The notes under the pieces: model-generated
Databases searched by the model: none
Told to the model about the DNA's origin: nothing
What the model saw: only the letters and a program-made list of their open reading frames with translations
In this document: positions 37,701 through 49,700 of the stretch, in pieces
Numbering within the stretch: the stretch's first letter is position 1
How the letters are laid out: the number at the start of each line of letters is the position of its first letter
NCBI RefSeq assembly: GCF_041296385.1
Contig: NC_091017.1
Span: 51,024,214 to 51,088,213, forward strand
Source of the DNA: Aphelocoma coerulescens
Lineage: Eukaryota > Chordata > Aves > Passeriformes > Corvidae
Reading direction: 5' to 3'
Length of the DNA: 64,000 nt
Position numbers and translations under genes: made by a program

Positions 37701-40700
37701 TAATACATATATCTCTGAGTTCATTTTTATGTGAATCACAAGCTTCAGCTACAAGAGAGGATATTTCATAGGATGTTATGTAGGAATGTGAGAAACATAC
37801 AATTTTTAAAAGCATGCACTTTAATCATTGTTTTTTGCTTCTTTTACTCTATTGATGAAGATTTGCATTTCAAAGCAAGACTAATTTTTTAATTACAGGC
37901 TGCTGAAGCTCTTTGCCAGGTAGAAGCTTGCGCAGTTACCTGGTATCAACAGGAAAAACTTATCCTGTTTGTTTTACCCAAAGATGATTTTGAAGAAAGA
38001 GAAGCACTTAAAGAACTCCAGAAACATCTACCAGCTTATGCAGTCCCTGATGAGATTGTAGTGATTAAAGCTTTGCCTTTAACATCACATGGTAAATGAA
38101 GCCATTAAGTACCCTTGCCACTTGTTTTAATGGTATCTCTTGCTTTTTAAAATTATTTTTTCTTACTGACCAAAATGCAGTATCTGAGTCATGCTTTTAG
38201 AACATGTACATTAGATAACTAATGCCTAGTAGGAAATAATGGCCATGTATTATGTTTTCTTCGTGATGTTTCATTTGAGAGTCAGAGTAGTGGAAAAATC
38301 AATTTAGTTTTAACACTGCAGATTTCTTTCCTCAGTTGTTCCTGTTGCAATCTGCAACAGAACCCTCACTTCAGCTGAGGAAAAAACAGGCCTTGAAGGT
38401 GGTATTATGTGGGAGGGTAAATTTTCAAAACCCTTACTGGGTTTCATGTAGTTGATCAACTGTGTAAAAAAATGCAGATGCAGTAGAGCATGAATAAGAA
38501 AGTACATACAAGAATATAGTGACTAGTTTTGAAACTGCAAGTTTTGAAAGTGTTACTACTAAAAGAGCAATGAAAAAAAATTGTCCTTTATTTTCTACAA
38601 AGGCAAAGTTGATACATCTGAACTGAACAAGATTTACCAGAACCATCTAAACTCCAGAAGGCGTGACAGTAAGCTGAGTGACGCAGAGGAATTGTGGGAA
38701 AGATTGCAGTATTTATGGAAGGTAGTATTTTGAGCTGCCTTTTTATCTTTGCAAGTGGATCATTATCCATGTCTCAGGAATTAAACAGTTTTAAGAAGTA
38801 TGACTAATGCAACGAGAACATTCTAGCTGCCTATAGATCTAAGCAGCACAGCTCTTTTCTGTTCAGTTAATACTTAAATATAGTTGCTCTGCAGTGGCCG
38901 AGAGGGAGTCATTTATATTTCTCTATCAGATAAAACCAAAGGCTATGAGGTATAAGCAATTTGCATAGAAAGAACATAATCTGTCAGTAGCTTTTTGAAT
39001 GCTGCTTCTCATGCCAAAAGAAGGTATCACTAAAGAAAACAAGGAACTAGGACATGGAAACTTTCTAAAAAAATAGCTGCTGTGTTAGTAGAGTTTCCTA
39101 TTTCTCAAGGTAATTATAAACTGAAGATTCCTTTTTTTAAATAGATGGCACAGTTGCACAACTGTCTCTTGGACTGCCTGTTTATATTGTTTCTAAATTT
39201 CTGTGCTAGAGACTTGTTTTCCAAGGTATTGAAATATGATGCCAAACAGTATTACTTTGTTTTTCCAAGGTGGACTTAAAAGTTTCACCTGAAAGTGGGA
39301 TTAGCTGTGGCTTAGGACTTGAGCAAGTAAATGTAGTAAATTTATTTGTCTGTGCCAACCGTTTTTGCATTGATGACTATGAAATGATAACCCAAGGGAT
39401 TGGATATGACCTAGACCCTTTATGGACAACAGAAGGTGGCTTCCAAAACCAAAGGATTTGGACTTCGCACCCAGGCTTAATAAGCAGGGAGTGCAGTGAG
39501 AGGTGACACAGTTATTGCTGTTTGTTTAGTAACAATGCCAAATGCAAAATCTTTCATGAACTGAAGGGCTTATAACTTCAAAAGTAGGTCAGTAAGTAGA
39601 TTGCTTAAATAATTTAGAAGTAAAAAAGAACAGTTTATATAAGTTTTATTAATAAAATAAAACACCTAAACTGATTTTATTAAAAGGCATCTATGTTTTA
39701 TCTGCAAAGTTGTCCTTGATAAATGGTATTGAAAATGGCCAATCAATATATATCACAATTCCCGTTATTTCCTTAGGCTGCAGGATTGGAATTGAGCAAG
39801 ACATTTTGTAGGACAGAACTAGTATCTCCCTGTTTCCTTGTTCCTCCTAATTCTTGATATATCAGTCCCTCTGTTGGCACTAACATGTTTCAGTGATTTT
39901 TTGTAGAGCAGTGAATTTTCTCAGTTGTTGATTTTTAGCAGGACTTCTCGTTGTTCAGGTGGATTCTACCCCGCTTGAGGTTTTATATGTGTGACATGGT
40001 ATAACACCTGTGGTATCTCTCTCCTTTTTTTCTCTAGTCTGTCCTCGGTCTTCCAGGTGATTCCACTGGAATTTCTAAAGATGCAGTATTTCTGTACAGT
40101 GGTGGAGACTCCCTAAAGGCACTACGATTTTATGATGAAATTGAGATGTTAGTAGGCAAAGCTTTGCCTGGACTCCTTGAAGTTATTCTCAGCCACTCAA
40201 TTGAAGAGGTTTACAGACATATTCTTAAAATGTTGTTTCCAGATGAAGAACAGTTAATGAATCCTGGCAATGTTGTGAAAAGAAAATTAAGAGGGAGCAG
40301 TGGAGAGGAATTCCATGGAAAATATATTAAACTGACATCTGCAAGAGGTCTTGAGATTGCTTCAGGATTAATGCCATTTATTGCACTGAACAGAGGAAAT
40401 CATTTTTTCCCTATGAATTTCACCAAGTGTTCTGTGCAACCCAAAAATACAGTACAGGTAGGAGTGGAACCACTACAGCAGCCATGCTTTCTGCATTCCA
40501 AGACTCCAAGTATAATGAAAAGCCATGTGCAAGGGTCTGAACTGGAGAATGGAATTTTAACAGTTGAAAACAAGGCAAATAAAAATGATTGTTCCTCTGT
40601 TCAGCAAATCCATGCCGAATGTAGTCATTTGCCAGTGACAGAGTTGGCATTGTGCGTGAGGTGGAAGTCAAACACAAGAAAATGTGTTGATGCATCACCA

Positions 40701-43700
40701 CTGGTTATAATACCAGCTAAAGAAAAAGTATCTGCATGTGTATATGTTGGCTCTCACTCCCATGCAATGCAGGCAATTGATCTGGATTTGGGAGAAATAA
40801 AATGGGAGAAGACCCTTGGAGATCGTATTGAATCTTCTGCCTGTGTATCCAAGTGTGGAAATTTCATTGTTGTTGGTATGTCTTTTGTTTCACCCTTCAT
40901 TTTAAATTCTTTTTTCTGCTAAATACAAGATGAATGACAGAGAATCATATTTCTTATCTCTGGTTGTCCCCCATCCATCAACTTCCATATCTGCCTCAGA
41001 ACTAATTTATTGTAAAATAGAAACAGAAGAAGAAGTAATTTAAGTTTCATGATAACGAGTGATGGAGCTTATCTAACATATACTCTTGCAGTTTATTATA
41101 TCCCAACTTATTAATAAGGAATAATCAATGGCTACAGTTTCTTTTTTAGTGGTAGATTAAGGTGTGGCATTTAAACTGTTGTTTTTTGGTTTTTTTTAAA
41201 GTATGGAAAGGTGATACAATCTTAAAATGTCTTTGAAAATGGATAGTTAGAAATCAGTACATGGTACCTCATACTGTTTTTCAGAGTTTAATTATCTCAT
41301 TTGACTCTTCTTTTTGGAAATGTGAAGAATATGTTGGGATAATTTTTTGGTTTTGTCGTATCCATTGTCAGTGGAGTTGCCATTGTTCGTCTTAGTGTCA
41401 TCTTTTTAGCTAATACATCTAAATCACTGATTAGCACAGATGTCCAAGTTGTGAGGATTTTTAATGCAAGTCTAATGTTGCCATCTTTTTGTTTGTATTT
41501 TAATTGCTATTTACTCTTGATAATAAAGTTGAATATTTCATTAACATGAAGGAGTTTCTATGATGTCAGTTTGGTTTTCATTAGAAAACTTACAAACTTT
41601 ATTCTTCTAACACCTTTGTTCTCAGAAACAAAAACTAGACAAAGAGGTAATTTAAAAAATTTGTATTCTCCCTTTTCAGCAACTTGCTATGTCTTCTAAT
41701 ATTGTTACTGAAAAATTTGATAGAAAGACAGTGAAATAAGTCTATTCTAAATGTAACCTAGAAAAAACACACAGAACAATCATTTTTGAATGTATCAGCA
41801 AAACCTTTGAGCTAAAAACACCAGAGGAGCTTTGGAAAATATTTTGAAACTCTACCTTATGAATAATCTTATTTCTTTCCAGCAGTGATGCAACTAACAG
41901 CATAAATCACACCATAAATGCAAATAATCATTATTCTTTTTTCCCCTGTTGTGTTTTATTCCACATAGGTTGTTATGATGGCTTAGTGTATGTGCTTCAA
42001 AGCAGTGATGGAGAAATACACTGGACTTTTGTCACAGGAGACACTGTGAAAAGCTCTGCAGTTGTAGACCCTGCCAGTGGACTGGTCTACGTTGGATCAC
42101 ATGACCAACATGTGTATGCTTTGGATATTTATGTAAGAAGACTGACTTTTACATATAGAACAATAAATATCCAGTTTAGACTCTGTTTGTAGTACACCAG
42201 AGGAAGTTCCACTGGTGTTAGTATTTTTAGGAGTCCACAATCACACTTCTGAAAGTTAGGCCTGCTGTAAGTAAGGTTAGGATTATGTGGCAGTAAATCG
42301 TTTCAGTGGTGTTCTCAGTTGTGGTTCTTGTCTTATTAGTCCTGGTTGAAACCAAATTTTAAGTTTCTTAGTTACTTAATTCTCCATGGGTGTTTCAGAA
42401 TAGGGTGCCTAGCTAGAAATAGAACTGTGGTTTTCTGGTGGGGAAAGAATCTTACATTATAAATGAGAAGATGGAGGGAGATGAAAAATAAAAGGGGCAG
42501 ATATTGCCTTTTGATTAGCTGAATTTAGTTTTTTTGTTGGAAGAGAAGGCCAATGGCACATGTTGCTGTCATAGCATGTAGATTGTCTTCACTTCTTAAC
42601 TAGTATTTGCTGAGTAAACACAGTATTTGATAATGTTTGACATTCAAAGGGCTTTGTAAACATGATGAGCTCTAACTCCAATTGAAATATTGTTTATTAT
42701 TTACAGAAAAGGGTGTGTATATGGAAGTTACATTGCGAAGGTGGAGCTGTGTTTTCATCTCCTTGTCTAAGTTATTTTCCTCATCACCTCTATGTTGCTA
42801 CACTAGGAGGACTGTTCTTGGCTGTTAACCCAGTATGTACCTTTGCTTACGTGCCTTTCATCCTGATCTCAAGTTTAAATGAAACCAAATGTATTTCTGA
42901 AGTTAAGATCACTATTCTGATGAAAGGGAAGATGATCATATGTTACCATTAAATATTTTCTATGTGGGGGCATTATAATTATACACAAGGTTACCATAAT
43001 AGTGCTCGTACTTCAGAAATCTATCTGTGATAGGGAGAACTGAAGTGACTTGCTTAAATTCACATGGCTGACTGTAGGCAAAGTTGCAATCAGTTTCTTG
43101 TCAGTCCCATATCAGTAAAACCAGTGAGCGAGAGCAAGTCTGTAGATTTATTTCCTGCCCGCTCCTCCTTTGACAGTAGGATTGGAAAAAAACATACAGA
43201 AATCAGAACAGAATGGAGAAAGAAGCCCCTTCATTCTTTCTACTGTTTCCCTCCCCATATTTAAGAGCTGTCCTTTTAATCTCTGAGTGCAGTTCTGTTC
43301 TTTGCACTGGGGAAATGGCATTCTTGATAGATGTGGAGCAATTTCATTGTTTTCTGAGGCATTGTTGGCTTACAGCTGGTCCTGCTTGATAAAAGGAACG
43401 GGGACTTGAAGAAGGTATTAATGTTTTTGTACTCACACAACACAGAGCATCCATCCTAATCACCTTTACCTTCCACCCACTACAAAGTCCTCAGTAACAG
43501 CCAATCTACCATTAGAAAACCAGGGTGTGTGGTTTTGCAGCTAGAGTGGGCTGTGCTTAAGAAAAGATATTTTTTTATTCTGTCATCCAGAGTAACAGGT
43601 AGTTGAGAAACCCACCTACAAGTGAGTCTGCACATTCCTATTTTTATTATTAATCCTAATTCCTGGGGAACGTGCAGGACGCACTAGGAATGCATTGAGA

Positions 43701-46700
43701 CAGTCATAGTCCATGGACACATGTCCTAGAGTATCAATATAACTTGATTCCAAGGTATCTCTACTTGATTGGTCTTTGTCACATACTGAGGTGCTGGGAA
43801 TGAAATAAAAAACTGAATCTGGCATTTATTAGAACTACTGCTACACTATTAATACACTATTAATTATCATTATTACTTTGCCTAGGGGGAGGAAGAAAGG
43901 GTGAAAAATGGGTATTGACTGTCCTGTGTAAAACACTATACAGCTGTTGGAATAAGATTTGAAGAGTACTTTTGCTTCTGGTATGCATTCTGGGTGGGAG
44001 AAAGCTACTTTTTGATTACATTTTTGTTTTGTGTGGGTTTTGTTGTTGTTGTTTTGGTTTGGGGGTTTGGGGTTTTTTTCCACACTACATAATGGCTGGG
44101 TCAGGCAGTGATGGAAGGGTTGTTTTGTGCTATTTCTTATAGTTGTGTTAAGCATCAGATATTCCATGCTGCCACTTACAGGTGACGGGGAGTAAGATTT
44201 GGAAAAGCAGCCTTGGAAAACCTCTCTTCTCCTCTCCTCACTGCAATGAGAACTACGTCTGTGTTGGGTGTGTGGATGGAAACTTATATTGTTACACTCA
44301 CTCTGGAGAAAAGGTAAAAGTGTTGTTGGGTTTTTTATGTCCGTCACAAAACCCTGAATAAGACACTTTATTATGACTGTTTTCTGAGGCTTAATGATTG
44401 ACATATACCTTTTTGTGAACCAAATAGAAATGTCTGTTGTTAGAGAGAGGAGAAAGTAGAAAAACTGTTTGCCTAGGTGTTGGGGTTTCAGTTTAGTCCT
44501 AGTTTTTTTTCTGTTAAAGGAATTTTTTCCCATAGCATGTTGCTAGGAGATAAATAGCCATACTTAAGAAAGACAAAAGGGCCCGGCCAGGCTTTTGTTC
44601 TCACCTGGCGGGCAGTTCAGTTCGCTCTCAGCGTCTGGAGAGAGAAGGTGCAGAGAAAGGAGCTGCTGGTTCCCGTTTTCGGCGTCTTTCCTTCTGCTGG
44701 GAACAACACCGGGGATCCCAAAGCTGCTTTTCCCTGCCCTGCTGGAGGCTGGGCTGTGGCCGCCCGCCCCGCTGCTGTTTTGAGCCTTCGCTACGCTGTA
44801 GCCGTGCTTACCCTGCCTGCCTGGAGCCCCGGGGGGTTCCCCTTTTGGATACATCTCGTCTGCCACCCGGGATTTGTGTTTGTGCCTACCGCTCCAGCCT
44901 ACCAGTCCAGCCTGCTGTTTCCGAGACTCCGGGACCAGCTGCCCACCGGTTTGTGAAGCTCCTTTGTTCCATCCTTCCCCGGGATCCCAGGGCATCAGAG
45001 CAGCCGCGTGCTTCCCGAGCTCGCTCCGGAGCGCCCCCTGCAGCCGCGGGGGAACCATCGCACCTGCCCTGCTCACCAGGAGCCGCCAGCGATCCCTGCC
45101 GGCTGCGAGCGGAACTGCACCCGAGGGGAAATAGCCTGACAGCCAAGAAGGCTGGGACTGGGTTTGTGTTTGCTGTTACTGTCATAGTTGTTGTTGTTTT
45201 GTTTGACTAGTTATATATATATATATATATATATAGTAAAGAACTGTTATTCCTATTTTCCCACATCTCTGCCTAAAGACCCTTGATTTCAAAATTATAA
45301 TAACTCAGAGGGAAAGGGGTTACATCTGCCACTCCAAGGGAGGCTTCTGCCTTCCTTAGCAGACACCTGTCTTTCAAACCGAGACAGATCTTGGCGCCCA
45401 ACCGTGGGGCCTGAGGGCATTAAGAGAGAGAGGTGAAAAAGGAATAACAGTTCCTGGATAACTTAATTTGGTGTGTTGGATATAGGAACCTTGGTAGGCA
45501 GCACTATGTGGTCTACTTTGCCCTGGTTCGGGTGGCATGTGGCCGTGGCTATATTCTTCCCCTTTGCAGCTCCCTACTTGAATATGGGTCCTCTCACTAA
45601 GGCTACCATTGCTGTTATCCAGCTCGTGCTGTGGGTCGAGAAGGTGAGGAATTCATGGGTTTTTAACTTCCTCCGGAATGTGGGCACGTGGATAAATGGC
45701 TATCACACACTGAGCGCATGTTTTTGGGGTTATGTTAACAATGGTACCTTCTGTGAGGAAATGACACCAGGGGAAGTTTTCCCCCAACCCCTCAACCAGT
45801 TCTTTGGACCCACCCCATCAATTTTTGAAGGGTTTAGATTCCTTCTGAATACTAACCACCTGCTGCTGGTAGGCCTACTCTATTTAGCATTCAAGGATAA
45901 GTTGAGACTGGCTTGGATAACTACCCAGACACCAGCCCCAGAGACTAGAGATCCTGCCCCAGAGCCTGACCCTGCCCCAGAACCTGACATGGCCCCAGAG
46001 AGTAGAGTTCCTACCCCAGAGCCTGATCCTGCCCCGGAACCTGACACGGCCCCAGACACTAGAGATCCTACCCCAGAGCCTGATTCAGCCCCAGAGCCTG
46101 ACACAGCCCCAGACACTAGAGACCCTGCCCCACAGCCTGATACCACCCAACAGCCCACCTCAGAAATGGACTACCCGAAATGGGTGGGGGTACTGGCGAA
46201 AGGGATGCAGGAGATGTGCCAGGAGATGGGCCAGGTGCGCAAGGAGATATGCCAGGAGATGGGCCAGGTGCGCAAGGAGATGTGCCAGGAGATGGGCCAG
46301 GTGCGCAAGGAGATGTGCCAGGAGATGGGTCAGGTGCGCCAGGAGATATGCCAATTGCTAAGGGAATACACCTCCTCAGCTAGTGAAAAAACCTCTCCCT
46401 GCCCCAAAGAGGGTGAGTCCGACGGTGCAGCAGCGGAACCCACGGATGTTACAACCGCCCAGGTTTCAGCTGAACCCCAAGGACAAGTACAGCCAGCAGC
46501 AGTCGCCCCTGTGCAAAGGAGGAAGTGTAAGACCAAATCAGTACGACCAGTTAATGATGATGGGGAACCAGGGCCCTCACAACCAGCAGGGGAGCCAGAG
46601 CCAGAAATCATCATTGAGTCCCTGTCGTACGACAGTCTCCGTGGTATGCGAGACGACATTGTGCGAAGGGGGCGTGAGCCTTATACCACCTGGCTGCTTC

Positions 46701-49700
46701 GGGTTTGGGACCTCATGGGCACAAGTGTGCAACTGGATAGTGGTGAGGCAAGGTATCTGGGATCGTTGACCCAGGACCCAGGTGTGAACCAGATATTTGT
46801 GAGGGAGCCAGGACCCCTTTCTCTCTGGGACCGGCTCTTAATGAGTGTGAGAGAAAGGTTCATTCACAAAGAGAGAATGCAGGAGTACCATCATAGAATG
46901 CAGTGGAAGACACTTGAGGAAGGGATCCAACAGCTAAGAGAGGTGGCAGTATTAGAGGTACTCTTTGGGAGGGATGGACAGCACGGTAATGACCCCGATA
47001 AGGTCAGGTGCACAGGACAGATGATGTGGAACCTGGCAAGACTAGGGCCATCGCAATACACCACCTTCATTGCAACCATTGATGCTGACAATAACCGAGA
47101 AACAGTGGGCTCTGTTGCCAACAAGCTCAGGAATTATGACAGCATGGTCAATGGTCCACTGAAAGCTCATGTCTCTGCTGTGGTCCAGGACCTCAAAGAG
47201 GAGATGAAGGAGATGAGGAAGGAAATGAGGGAGGAGATGGAGGAGATGAGGAAGGTCAGTGTGGCACCAGTGCGAGTCACAGGCCCCCAGGTCAGAGCCC
47301 GTCGTCCCCCTGCGAGAGAGAGAGGGTACACCCCACGAGCTGAGCTCTGGTTTTTCCTGTGTGAGCATGGGGAAGACATGAGAAGGTGGGATGGGAAACC
47401 CACTTCTGTCCTGGCAGCGCGGGTGCGTGAACTCAAGGAGGGAGGCACTAACCGAGGGGGTTCCGCTAAGGTGAAAGTAGCCTCAGCCTCCCGTGACCGA
47501 GCTGCCAGGTATTACAGACAGGAGGATGATATGTCAGATCCCCTCGAAGGTACCTCTAGTATGTATGCCCAGGGAAAGAATGATAACCAGGGCTAGAGGG
47601 GCCCTGCCTCTAGCCAGGAAGAGGCACGGGAGAACCGGGTTTTCTGGACAGTGTGGATCCGATGGCCTGGCACATCAGAGCCACAAAAATATGATGCATT
47701 GGTTGATACTGGGGCACAGTGTACTTTAATGCCATCGGGACATGTGGGGGCAGAACCTGTATCCATTGCTGGGGTGACTGGGGGATCACAGCAGTTGACC
47801 CTTTTGGAAGCTGAGGTGAGCCTGACTGGGAAGGAGTGGCAAAAGCATCCGATTGTGACCGGCCCAGAGGCCCCGTGTATTCTGGGCATAGACTTCCTCC
47901 GGAATGGCTATTACAAAGACCCAAAGGGACTCAGGTGGGCGTTTGGGATTGCTGCTGTGGAGGCAGAGGGCATTAGGCAGTTGAACACCCTGTCCGGACT
48001 GTCTGAGAATCCTTCTGCAGTTGGGCTCCTGAAAGTGGAAGAGCAACGAGTGCCAATTGCCACCTCGACAGTGCACCGCCGGCAGTATCGGACAAATCGA
48101 GATGCTGTGATTCCCATCCACAAGATGATTCGTGAGCTGGAGAGCCAAGGGGTGGTCAGCAAGACCCACTCACCCTTCAACAGCCCCATTTGGCCTGTGC
48201 GCAAGTCTGATGGGGAATGGAGATTGACTGTGGACTATCGTGGCTTGAATGAAGTGACTCCACCGCTGAGCGCTGCTGTGCCCGACATGTTGGAGCTCCA
48301 GTATGAGCTGGAGTCCAAAGCAGCAAAGTGGTATGCCACCATTGACATTGCCAATGCATTTTTCTCCATTCCTCTGGCAGCAGAGTGCAGGCCCCAGTTT
48401 GCTTTCACCTGGAGGGGTGTGCAGTACACCTGGAACCGACTGCCCCAGGGGTGGAAGCACAGTCCCACCATCTGCCATGGACTGATCCAGGCTGCACTGG
48501 AAAAGGGTGAGGCCCCAGAACATCTGCAGTACATTGATGACATCATTGTGTGGGGGAACACCGCAACAGAAGTGTTTGAGAAAGGAGAGAGAATAATCCA
48601 AATTCTCCTAAAAGCTGGTTTCGCCATCAAGAAGAGCAAAGTCAAGGGGCCTGCCCGAGAGATCCAGTTCCTGGGAGTGAAGTGGCAAGATGGACGGCGT
48701 CAGATTCCCACTGAGGTCATCAATAAGATCACTGCGATGTCTCCACCAACCAACAAGAAGGAAACACAAGCTTTCCTAGGCGCCATAGGTTTCTGGAGGA
48801 TGCACATTCCTGAGTACAGCCAGATTGTGAGCCCTCTCTACCTGGTTACCCGAAAGAAGAACGATTTCCACTGGGGCCCTGAACAGCAGCAAGCCTTTGC
48901 CCAGATCAAGCAGGAAATCGCTCACGCCGTAGCCCTTGGCCCAGTCAGGACAGGACCAGAGGTGAAGAACGTGCTCTACTCTGCAGCCGGGAACAATGGT
49001 CTGTCCTGGAGCCTCTGGCAGAAGGTGCCTGGTGAGACTCGGGGCCGACCGCTGGGATTCTGGAGCCGAAGCTACAGAGGGTCCGAAGCCAACTACACTC
49101 CCACAGAGAAAGAAATCTTGGCAGCTTATGAAGGAGTCCAAGCTGCCTCAGAGGTAATTGGAACTGAGGCACAACTCCTCCTGGCACCCCGACTACCGGT
49201 GCTGGGGTGGATGTTCAAAGGAAAGGTTCCCTCCACGCATCACGCCACCGATGCTACTTGGAGCAAATGGATCGCCCTCATCACGCAGCGCGCCCGAATT
49301 GGAAACCCAAGTCGCCCTGGGATCTTGGAAATAATTACGAACTGGCCAGAAGGTGAGACTTTTGGGTTATCTTCTGAAGAAGAAGAGGAGCAGGTGACGC
49401 GTGCCGAAGAAGCCCCACCGTATAACGAGCTACCAGAGAGTGAAAAACAATATGCCCTCTTCACTGATGGTTCCTGCCGAATTGTAGGCGCTAGCCGGAA
49501 ATGGAAAGCCGCTGTATGGAGCCCCACACGACAAGTTGCACAGGCTACGGAAGGAGAAGGTGGATCGAGCCAATTTGCTGAACTCAAAGCCGTTCAATTA
49601 GCTCTGGACATTGCTGAAAGAGAGAAGTGGCCAAAGCTCTACCTTTACACTGATTCATGGATGGTAGCCAATGCTCTGTGGGGTTGGCTGGAAAGGTGGA

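Noticed and set aside
39258..39506. Possible extra AASDH exon after an acceptor-like ttttccaag
   Set aside because: Exon 9 joins exon 10 in frame and matches the family without it; this peptide is not recognised in AASDH proteins.
44030..44085. G-quadruplex in the G/T-rich tract near AASDH exon 13
   Set aside because: Too few runs of three or more G on one strand at suitable spacing.
43841..44533. 230-residue open frame on the minus strand across AASDH exon 13
   Set aside because: Low-complexity Lys/Asn/Gln sequence, no homology recognised, and it overlaps a solid coding exon on the other strand.
44564..45210. Open frames of 100-170 residues on both strands, repeated at 51002-51648
   Set aside because: They are the GC-rich body of the two LTRs. 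Open frames occur in several registers at once, as expected from base composition, and nothing in them looks like a protein domain.
46160..46354. Antisense open frame of repeated Leu-Ala-His units
   Set aside because: Shadow of the 33-bp gag repeat on the opposite strand.
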